A stretch of 12,671 bases of DNA, taken from the NCBI GenBank assembly GCA_047605765.1, contig JASGFB010000120.1:1-12671 (forward strand), written 5' to 3'. Below are positions 7,863 to 12,671 of this stretch, in pieces. The DNA comes from JBGVSA01 sp047605765 (GTDB lineage Bacteria; Pseudomonadota; Gammaproteobacteria; Burkholderiales; Rhodocyclaceae). Under the pieces are notes generated by a model. The model did not search any database. It saw only the letters and a program-made list of their open reading frames with translations, and was not told where the DNA came from. Each line of letters starts with the position of its first letter. The first letter of the stretch is position 1. The translations under genes were made by a program, and so were the position numbers.

Positions 7863-7884
7863 GCGCATGATAACCATTCGCATT
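7863..7884 (-). promoter_or_regulatory. Fur box overlapping the TonB receptor -10 element
   Basis: On the plus strand, ATGATAACCATTCGCATT (7867-7884) resembles the Fur consensus built from GATAAT/ATTATC units. Aligned to the 19-bp consensus, the window 7863-7881 matches 12 of 19 positions, including the central TGATAA and CATT parts. Overlap with the -10 hexamer is the classic geometry for iron-dependent repression. This is inferred from pattern and context. Confidence 0.65.
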
Positions 7885-7895
7885 CTGTCATCCAA
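7867..7895 (-). promoter_or_regulatory. Sigma-70-type promoter of the TonB receptor
   Basis: On the minus strand, TTGGAT (7890-7895) is a -35 candidate, followed by a 17-bp spacer and TATCAT (7867-7872), a 5/6 match to the -10 consensus. Transcription would begin near 7860, leaving about a 50-base leader before ATG 7809 and essentially none before ATG 7857. Confidence 0.6.
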
Positions 7896-8066
7896 GCTCT
7901 TTTGCAACGCCCCTGGCGCCGTCAAGGTCAATGCGCTGTGCTCAAGGGACGCCGGGCCGCGCTATGCCATGCGCAACCGGGCGCACAGATTTACCTGGAA
8001 TGACACAGCATGCTGACGCATGCATGGCGGCTCGCCCGATCCAGGCAAAGTGATGGCCGCAGCCAC

Positions 8067-8098
8067 AAAAAAAGGCGTTCCATGGAACGCCCTTTTTT
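8067..8098 (-). terminator. Bidirectional terminator after the chemoreceptor gene
   Basis: A perfect stem, GGCGTTCC (8074-8081) and GGAACGCC (8084-8091) with an AT loop, is flanked by seven A on one side and six T on the other. It lies 20 bp beyond the stop of the leftward chemoreceptor gene ending at 8118. No rightward gene ends here. Confidence 0.93.
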
Positions 8099-8117
8099 GC
8101 AGCCCCGCGACACGCGC

Positions 8118-9635
8118 TCAGGCTTTGACGCGGAAGAACTGCGCCGCGCGCTGCAGGGATTCGGCCGTCGAACGCAGTTGGCCGACCTCCTGCGAGATGC
8201 GCACCAGCGCCTCGCGCGAGTGATTTGCGCGCGCGGCGGACCGATCCACCCGCAGCGTTACCTGCGTCACCGTCGCCTGTTGCATATCGAGCTGCTGCAC
8301 CAGTTCGGCGAAAGACGTCCCCACCTGCGTGCTGATGCCGGCCATGCGGTCGATGGCTTCGCCGGCTTCGTTGGCCGACTGCACACTGGTGCGAATGGTG
8401 GCGTCCACCGCGCCGAACGCGCTGGCCATGTCGTCCTTGCTTTGCACGATGCGGCCGATGCTCGAACTGATGGTGGCCGTCGCCTCCTGCGTACGGTAGG
8501 CCAACTTGCGCACTTCATCGGCAACCACCGCGAAGCCACGGCCCGTCTCACCTGCCCGCGCGGCTTCGATGGCCGCATTGAGTGCCAGCAGATTGGTCTG
8601 TTCGGCGATCTCTTTGATGACGCGGATGATGTCCATCGCCTCGTTCGAACTGGATACCAAGCCGGAAAGGCTGTCCTGGGCGGATGCCATTTCATGGCTG
8701 ACACCGTTCAGCGCCGCCGACGCGGCATCCACCGCCTGCTTGCCGGCCTGCGCCAGCGCGGCCGAATCGTGCGACAGCGCATCGGTATCGTGCGCACGCG
8801 AGGCCACGTGCGACATATCGCGGCTGATGGCATTGAGGTCGTCCGCCATGCCGGCGCTGTCCTCGGCCTGGCCGTGGACGTCATCCTTGACGCCGTCGGC
8901 GCGAATGTCGAGCTGGGCGCTGATGGCGTTCAGCTCGCCTGCGCTGCCCTTGAGGATCGCCAGCGTATTGAGCAGCTCGCGCTGCATGGCGGCGCTGGCC
9001 TGCAGCATCGGGCTATTGGCCACCAGGTCGGCGGGGAACTCATGCGTGAGATCGCCCTGCCCCGCCTTGCCGGCGAAGATCACGATCTCGTCCACCGCCC
9101 ACAGCATGCGTTCGATGCGCCAGGCAATGAAAACCAGGATGGCCGTTTCGACCACCACGTAGGTCGCGTGAACCAACACCCGCGCCAACGAAGGGCCGCT
9201 GGCGAAAAGCGTGACGGGCATGCCCGCCGACTGCGCGAAGTTCATGCCCAGGTGATGCACGGCGATCAGACCGGCCGCTGCCGCGATGGGACGCCAGTCG
9301 CAATACATCAACAGCACGCCGAGCAGCACGAAAATACCGAAGTGGGCTTCGATGGCGGCGCCGGAGGCATTGATCGAAACGGCCGCGAAGAGCATCAGCG
9401 CGCACGCCAATACCATGCGCGAGGCCAGCGTGCCGCGCGCCGTGATGGTCACGAACAACGATGCCAGCACGGCCGGCCCGGCCACCGCCAGGGTGCTCAG
9501 CAAACTGCCATTGAACATCGACTGCCCGACGCTGATGAGGGCATACACGATGCCGATGCCGCACATCAGCAAGTCGGCCTTGCGGCGCACGTCGGCCAGC
9601 ACGCCACTGCCTTGCGAAGCCACAGCGGCGCTCAC
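8118..9635 (-). CDS. Methyl-accepting chemotaxis protein with polytopic membrane sensor module
   Basis: The 505-residue product is a chemoreceptor that signals through CheW/CheA. The conserved hairpin tip is clear: EIAEQTNLLALNAAIEAARA from Glu342, then GETGRGFAVVADEVRKLA. The flanking helices form a long coiled coil ending FFRVKA, and no CheR/CheB tether pentapeptide is present. Instead of a periplasmic ligand domain, residues about 20-172 form roughly six closely spaced membrane segments. These carry polar residues within or next to membrane spans: Glu96, His98, Tyr111, Asp113, Trp114, His127, His128, His156 and Glu163. The start is GTG 9635, chosen because GGGAGG lies six bases upstream; the open frame continues to 10082 without comparable support. 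This GTG overlaps the stop codon of a 42-codon upstream ORF, suggesting coupled translation. The stimulus is unknown; oxygen, redox or membrane energy are guesses. Confidence 0.93.
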   Translation of the reverse strand: MSAAVASQGSGVLADVRRKADLLMCGIGIVYALISVGQSMFNGSLLSTLAVAGPAVLASLFVTITARGTLASRMVLACALMLFAAVSINASGAAIEAHFGIFVLLGVLLMYCDWRPIAAAAGLIAVHHLGMNFAQSAGMPVTLFASGPSLARVLVHATYVVVETAILVFIAWRIERMLWAVDEIVIFAGKAGQGDLTHEFPADLVANSPMLQASAAMQRELLNTLAILKGSAGELNAISAQLDIRADGVKDDVHGQAEDSAGMADDLNAISRDMSHVASRAHDTDALSHDSAALAQAGKQAVDAASAALNGVSHEMASAQDSLSGLVSSSNEAMDIIRVIKEIAEQTNLLALNAAIEAARAGETGRGFAVVADEVRKLAYRTQEATATISSSIGRIVQSKDDMASAFGAVDATIRTSVQSANEAGEAIDRMAGISTQVGTSFAELVQQLDMQQATVTQVTLRVDRSAARANHSREALVRISQEVGQLRSTAESLQRAAQFFRVKA

Positions 9636-9760
9636 GAGTGGCCTCCCGCCGTCGTGCACAGGACACCCCGCAAGGCGGCTCGCGCTTCGGTATGCCACAG
9701 CATGCCCAGCGAGCCCGCCACCCACGCCACGGCCAGCGCGCTGGCCCAATATCTCTTCAT
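9632..9760 (-). CDS. Small membrane or secreted peptide (42 residues) coupled to the chemoreceptor
   Basis: This short ORF runs from ATG 9760 to TGA 9632-9634. The product starts MKRYWASALAVAWVAG, continues with hydrophobic SLGMLW, then HTEARAALRGV, and ends with a Cys and Gly-rich tail (CTTAGGHS). A positive N-terminus, a hydrophobic core and an ARA|A-like site make it look either like a signal peptide with a very short mature part or a single-pass membrane peptide. Its TGA overlaps the GTG start of the chemoreceptor in the arrangement GTGA, the hallmark of translational coupling. Its own ribosome binding site is poor, with GAGG about 12 bases upstream. It could be a real accessory peptide, a leader peptide controlling receptor synthesis, or a chance frame. 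Confidence 0.5.
   Translation of the reverse strand: MKRYWASALAVAWVAGSLGMLWHTEARAALRGVLCTTAGGHS
9642..9647 (-). promoter_or_regulatory. Ribosome binding site for the GTG start of the chemoreceptor
   Basis: The minus strand reads GGGAGG, six bases before GTG 9635. It lies inside the last codons of the 42-residue upstream ORF, so ribosomes terminating there can reinitiate. It is the basis for choosing this start. Confidence 0.8.
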
Positions 9761-9955
9761 CGTCACGACGTACCTCGTGTTTCACGCATTCTGGCGGCGT
9801 CAACGGCAGGGGGCACGTCGCACTTGATGGCAGGAAAAGCCCGTATGCCCTTTTGCAACAGTCGTTTATGTAGAGAAGTGTGGCACTTGCGCAGCGTGCG
9901 GCGCGGCGTGCCTTGTCGCCGCTTGCCGACGGACGGCCGCGCCCGACGCAAAGAC

Positions 9956-9979
9956 AAAAAAAGAGCCCCACGAGGGGGC
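9956..9979 (-). terminator. Rho-independent terminator of the 74-residue gene
   Basis: On the minus strand, GCCCC (9975-9979) and GGGGC (9965-9969) form a stem with a 5-base loop, followed by CTCTTTTTTT (A-run 9956-9962 on the plus strand). It starts about 40 bp after the stop at 10019 and separates this gene from the peptide and chemoreceptor unit. Confidence 0.85.
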
Positions 9980-10018
9980 CCATCAACGTTGGCGCCGGGC
10001 GGCGCCACACGGGGGATA

Positions 10019-10243
10019 TCAATCGTAAATGCGGTAATCCGCGATGCTGCCGGCGTCGATCTGCACGCGCGCTTCGGTCCAATTGGGCTCTTGGCGCATT
10101 TGCAGATTCAATTCCACCAGGCGGTCTTCATGTCCTGTCTCCACCGGCAACACACGGCCAGCGTACTCTTTGTTGCACGGCGCCAGTCGCACCCAAACCA
10201 AGGCGCCTGCGCGTGCATTGATCGTCTGTGCAATCTTCGACAC
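10019..10243 (-). CDS. Small hypothetical protein, 74 residues
   Basis: The family is not recognised. The product begins MSKIAQTINARAGALVWVRLAPCNKEYAGRV in outline, is acidic overall, has one Cys, alternates beta-type stretches (RVLPVETG, RLVELNLQM, ARVQIDAG), and ends ADYRIYD. There is no signal peptide or membrane segment, so it is probably a small soluble cytoplasmic beta protein. GTG 10243 is the only start near the frame's upstream end, and the purine-rich AGAGAGAGA just upstream can serve as a ribosome binding site. A plausible promoter about 50 bases upstream and a proper terminator below make this a monocistronic gene. The function is unknown. Confidence 0.7.
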   Translation of the reverse strand: MSKIAQTINARAGALVWVRLAPCNKEYAGRVLPVETGHEDRLVELNLQMRQEPNWTEARVQIDAGSIADYRIYD

Positions 10244-10293
10244 GGGTCTCTCTCTCTTGATGACAAAGGGGTTGGGGCGTAAGCCGTGAGTGA

Positions 10294-10322
10294 TTTATAC
10301 GCAAGCGAAAGAAGCGGGTCAC
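10294..10322 (-). promoter_or_regulatory. Candidate promoter of the 74-residue gene
   Basis: The minus strand shows GTGACC (10317-10322, 4/6 to the -35 consensus), a 17-bp spacer and TATAAA (10294-10299, 5/6 to the -10 consensus). Transcription would start about 45 bases before GTG 10243. A closer -35 match, TTGACG, lies five bases further upstream but would give a 22-bp spacer. Confidence 0.45.
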
Positions 10323-10694
10323 GTCAACGACTGTCACAGGAGCCGGTCGTAACACAATGGCGCAAACGGTATGCCCTGAACAATCCGCCAGTTGTGCGGC
10401 GACAGCACAGGAACGGTCATGGCACTCAAGCGCGTGGACGGCCTATCAAGGCACGGTGATCACTCAGGGGGTATGCGTCGCCACATCTCATGCATAGGGA
10501 ATGCGGCGGTTACGCACGACATCGACCCGGCCAGACAATGCCAACAGCATTGACGCTGCTGGACACCACCACGCTGACGTTTCGATGCACTCATCAAAGA
10601 CCCCGGATCGATGTGTCGCAACTTGTCACAGACCCCAGGAGTCTTCCGCAGTACCCTGTCGGGTTCGAATAGAAAATCGGGCCACGGCCCTGGC

Positions 10695-10699
10695 GAGGA
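10695..10699 (+). promoter_or_regulatory. Ribosome binding site of the PDZ lipoprotein
   Basis: GAGGA is seven bases before ATG 10707, the codon that begins the lipoprotein signal. It rules out the longer open frame that begins at 10611. Confidence 0.75.
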
Positions 10700-10706
10700 C
10701 GACAAG

Positions 10707-11519
10707 ATGAAAGGATGGGCAGGCCTGTGCATGGCCGTCTGCGTGCTGCTATCCGGCTGCGCGACCAACGGGTACAAACAGTATTACAGAGCCGAAGCGG
10801 GCTCGACGCCCGACGTCATTGCGCGAACACGCGCCGCTGCCCCCGCTGCCGAACCGATCGTCGAACGCGGCCCGTTCGCGCCACCGCCGGCCATCCTCTA
10901 CGCATACGCCAAACGCGGTTACCAGGCGATTGGCTACTCGGCATTCACCCTGGCCGAACGCCAATCGGACGGCGCCGCGATCCAGCAAGCCAAGGACGTC
11001 GGTGCCGATCTGGTGCTGATCTTCATCCCCGCAGCGGCAGGATCGCGCACCACGGTCATGCCCATCACGACGCCGACCACCAGCACCACCTACTCCAATG
11101 GCATGGCCATCGTGAATACGCCGCAAGGCCCGGTGACTGCCTATGGATCAGGGCAGACGACCACCTACGGCAGCCAGACCAACTTTGTTCCCATCACCGA
11201 GAACTTCGCTCACTTCGGCGCGATCTATTTCGTGCGCGCGCGTGTGCAGTTTGGCGCCTATTTCAGAGACCTCAACGACGCTGAGCGCCAACGCACCGAA
11301 ACCAACAAAGGCGCCGTCGTCCAGGTGGTGGTCGACAACTCGCCGGCCTTCGACGCCGACGTCCTGCCCGGCGACGTCGTGCTGACGGTGAATGGCGAAC
11401 CGGTGACCAACGCCGCCGCCCTGACCACGCTGGTCTCGCAGAAGGCGGGGCAGCAACTGGCCCTGTCCATCGACCGCAACGGCAAGAGCGTAGACAAGAC
11501 GATCCAGACCCTGCCCTAG
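10707..11519 (+). CDS. Outer-membrane lipoprotein with C-terminal PDZ domain
   Basis: The 270-residue product has a lipoprotein signal with lipobox LSGC and Cys18. The following Ala is not an Asp retention signal, so sorting to the outer membrane is expected. Residues about 25-115 form a mixed domain (ILYAYAKRGYQAIGYSAF, AIQQAKDVGADLVLIFIP) that looks like a compact alpha/beta periplasmic fold. Residues about 115-170 are rich in Thr, Ser, Gly and Tyr (VMPITTPTTSTTYSNG, YGSGQTTTYGS). From about 203 to the end is a PDZ-type module: VVVDNSPAFDADVLPGDVVL, VNGEPVTNAAALTTLV and the final strand KTIQTLP. PDZ domains bind peptide termini or regulate proteases, but no protease domain is attached. GAGGA sits seven bases before ATG 10707. 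The gene is alone, with a strong terminator 22 bp beyond its stop. A specific partner cannot be named. Confidence 0.85.
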   Translation: MKGWAGLCMAVCVLLSGCATNGYKQYYRAEAGSTPDVIARTRAAAPAAEPIVERGPFAPPPAILYAYAKRGYQAIGYSAFTLAERQSDGAAIQQAKDVGADLVLIFIPAAAGSRTTVMPITTPTTSTTYSNGMAIVNTPQGPVTAYGSGQTTTYGSQTNFVPITENFAHFGAIYFVRARVQFGAYFRDLNDAERQRTETNKGAVVQVVVDNSPAFDADVLPGDVVLTVNGEPVTNAAALTTLVSQKAGQQLALSIDRNGKSVDKTIQTLP

Positions 11520-11540
11520 CTCACCACGCAGCGGTCATGG

Positions 11541-11575
11541 ACGTAAAAGAGCCCGCCCGTGCGGGCTTTTTTACG
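11541..11575 (+). terminator. Bidirectional terminator between the PDZ lipoprotein and the small gene pair
   Basis: A GCCCGC (11551-11556) and GCGGGC (11561-11566) stem with a CCGT loop is followed by TTTTTT. The outer flanks ACGTAAAA and TTTTACGT extend the palindrome. It ends the rightward lipoprotein gene and can also serve the leftward small genes ending at 11654, with a shorter T-run on that strand. Confidence 0.93.
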
Positions 11576-11653
11576 TCGGCAGCCCCCTCACCCGCGACGC
11601 CTTACCGATTCGGTGCCGGGCATGGCGCCCCATCGGCAGAGCCCTGCCTGCAC

Positions 11654-11899
11654 TCAGTGCAGCAAGTCGTCGATGTGCGCCTTGGCGAATTCCTCGCCCT
11701 GACGCAACGCGTCGTGCGGACTCAACTGGTTTTTGGGGGCGAGCGGACAACTGCTCTCACCGGACTGCGGATCGATCAGCGATATCGCGAACGAAAAGGT
11801 CGTCGGCTTCAAATCGGTCCAGGGACGCCCGTCCTGCGCCGAGTTCGCCAGGACCATCACGGTCACGTCGAAATCGCGATACTTGAATGAGTTCTGCAT
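11654..11899 (-). CDS. Small hypothetical protein, 81 residues, paralogue of the upstream gene
   Basis: The family is not recognised with certainty. The product begins MQNSFKYRDFDVTVMV, has a loop, then FSFAISLIDPQSGESS, and ends in a helix (DALRQGEEFAKAHIDDLL). It aligns along its length with the adjacent 82-residue product. Shared positions are F-x4-F-x-V-x-V-x-V at the start, I-x3-D-P-x-S-G in the middle and A-x-R-x2-E-x2-A-x2-H-I-D-x2-L in the last helix. No signal peptide or membrane segment is seen. GAGGG lies four bases before ATG 11899. The gene is second in a leftward pair with a 45-bp gap. A cytoplasmic dimer or heterodimer is a guess; only duplication is visible. Confidence 0.75.
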   Translation of the reverse strand: MQNSFKYRDFDVTVMVLANSAQDGRPWTDLKPTTFSFAISLIDPQSGESSCPLAPKNQLSPHDALRQGEEFAKAHIDDLLH

Positions 11900-11944
11900 G
11901 GCGCCCTCAGGCCCTAGCGCCGGGCGGCTTGCGGATCGCGGTCA

Positions 11945-12193
11945 TCACGCCGGGGCACCCAGTTGCGCATCGATGTGGCGCCGGGCGAGATCCTCGGCTT
12001 CACGCTGCGCCTCGAACTGGCTGCCGAACCTGCCATCGACAGGCAATGCCTCACACAGACCGGAGCGCGGATCGACCATGGTGATGCCGGCAAGGTACTG
12101 AGGGATATGTCGCTGACCGAGGCCTTCGACACTGCTGGTGACGTGCACGTGAACTTCGACGTTGAATCCGCTGTGCGAGAAAACGTAGTCCAT
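11945..12193 (-). CDS. Small hypothetical protein, 82 residues, first of the paralogous pair
   Basis: The product begins MDYVFSHSGFNVEVHVHV, continues with LAGITMVDPRSGLCEALP, and ends in a helix (EAQREAEDLARRHIDAQL). It is homologous by eye to the gene immediately downstream, indicating tandem duplication followed by strong divergence outside the core positions. ATG 12193 is preferred over the TTG four codons upstream because GGAGGA lies four bases before the ATG and partly overlaps the TTG. The two genes probably form one transcript ending at the terminator near 11560. The function is unknown. Confidence 0.75.
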   Translation of the reverse strand: MDYVFSHSGFNVEVHVHVTSSVEGLGQRHIPQYLAGITMVDPRSGLCEALPVDGRFGSQFEAQREAEDLARRHIDAQLGAPA

Positions 12194-12197
12194 GGCT

Positions 12198-12203
12198 TCC
12201 TCC
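12198..12203 (-). promoter_or_regulatory. Ribosome binding site fixing the start at 12193
   Basis: The minus strand reads GGAGGA four bases before ATG 12193. A TTG at 12205 would place this motif inside the coding region, so the longer start is rejected. Confidence 0.75.
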
Positions 12204-12671
12204 AACTTCTAAGTCGCCAACTGGTTAGGGAACAAACAGTGCGCGTGCCGACGCTTTATCGCAGGGGAGTACGTGCAATTGCCATGGTGTTCTTCGTCTC
12301 ACCGAAGAGCAAGGATGATGTCCCCTATGGCGGCGCAGAGACAGCCCCGCGAAGGCGCGATCAAGTCACCCAATTTGGCATGCACGCGTCGAATTCTCCG
12401 ATCGCTGACGACGCCTACGGTATGCGTGGGGGCGGCTGAGCATATCCAATCCGCTTCAGCATCCGCGCTTGTGCCAGCAACTTGCCGGAAATGCCTGAAC
12501 CGGATCTCCCAAGGAAGCCCTCACCTCCAGGGGCAACAGCAAGACAACACGCCGTCTGCCGATATCCTCACGCATCTCCGGTGGACCACATGCAGGAAGG
12601 CGCCCGTCAGCGACGAGGGTAATGCCCCCATTCTTACTGGGTCGCAGAAGTAGAAACTGATGCGGCCATGG
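12204..12671. other. Gene-free stretch to the window edge
   Basis: I see no supportable gene in these 468 bases. A plus-strand frame at 12273-12653 and a minus-strand frame open from the edge down to a TGA at 12456-12458 are both long enough to notice. Both have mixed third-position bases and Cys/Ser/Arg-heavy, non-protein-like products. GC content looks lower than in the neighbouring genes. No terminal inverted repeats or integrase motifs are visible. Confidence 0.55.

Larger units (their letters stand above)
10244..10706. other. 463-bp gene-free divergent intergenic region
   Basis: The region lies between the leftward 74-residue gene and the rightward PDZ lipoprotein. Apart from the leftward promoter candidate I see nothing convincing. 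A 60-codon plus-strand frame at 10490-10672 lacks a ribosome binding site and GC-rich third positions. A GTTCGAAT at 10663-10670 resembles a tRNA T-loop but has no matching stem or acceptor. Confidence 0.6.

Noticed and set aside
8010..9827. Plus-strand open frame of 605 codons
   Set aside because: It is antisense to the chemoreceptor; the product is Arg/His/Gln-rich shadow sequence, and a terminator hairpin lies inside its first part.
9839..9875. Possible flagellar sigma-28 promoter (TAAA then GGGCATAC) upstream of the peptide and chemoreceptor unit
   Set aside because: Only about 4 of 8 positions match the -10 element even with a shortened spacer, too weak to annotate.
10660..10675. GTTCGAAT resembling a tRNA T-loop
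   Set aside because: The flanking bases do not pair as a T-stem, and no anticodon arm, acceptor stem or CCA is present.
12273..12653. Plus-strand 126-codon frame with AGGGGAG three bases before a GTG
   Set aside because: Third codon positions are not GC-rich as in neighbouring genes, the product is Ser/Arg/Cys-heavy without hydrophobic pattern, and the ribosome binding site is too close to the start.

Overview
The window is GC-rich DNA with dense, strand-switching single genes, strong rho-independent terminators, a TonB-dependent receptor and a methyl-accepting chemotaxis protein. This points to a free-living, motile proteobacterium. A NifQ homologue at the left edge implies a molybdenum-nitrogenase diazotroph. 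A betaproteobacterium, perhaps of the Rhodocyclales, fits the gene styles, but this is an inference and no rRNA or other marker is present.

Left part (1-3000). The 3' end of nifQ (molybdenum delivery for FeMo-cofactor) runs rightward and meets a convergent leftward pair. The pair is an apbE-type FAD:protein FMN transferase lipoprotein and, upstream of it, a secreted protein of unknown function with a strong ribosome binding site. ApbE attaches FMN to subunits such as RnfG or NqrC. Rnf feeds electrons to nitrogenase in several diazotrophs, so apbE beside nifQ may be functionally connected, although no rnf gene is visible here.

Middle (3000-8100). After a 559-bp gene-free stretch comes a rightward lysine permease (lysP) closed by a textbook bidirectional terminator. 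A small leftward hypothetical gene follows, with an inverted repeat in its leader. Next is a leftward TonB-dependent siderophore receptor whose promoter and Fur-like box lie just upstream. The promoter geometry argues that the protein starts at 7809 rather than at the longest possible start, 7857.

Right part (8060-10300). A leftward chemoreceptor with an unusual polytopic N-terminal membrane module rather than a periplasmic domain starts at a GTG. That GTG overlaps the stop codon of a previously hidden 42-residue membrane or secreted peptide gene. Behind it is a 74-residue leftward hypothetical gene with its own plausible promoter and terminator.

Far right (10300-12671). A rightward outer-membrane lipoprotein with a Thr/Gly-rich middle and a C-terminal PDZ domain is followed by a terminator. 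Then comes a leftward pair of small, mutually homologous genes (81 and 82 residues), apparently a tandem duplication. The last 470 bases hold no convincing gene.

No CRISPR array, tRNA, rRNA, recognisable insertion sequence or defence system was found. The most novel items are the 42-residue peptide coupled to the chemoreceptor, the duplicated small proteins, the unknown secreted protein next to apbE, and the histidine-bearing membrane sensor module.
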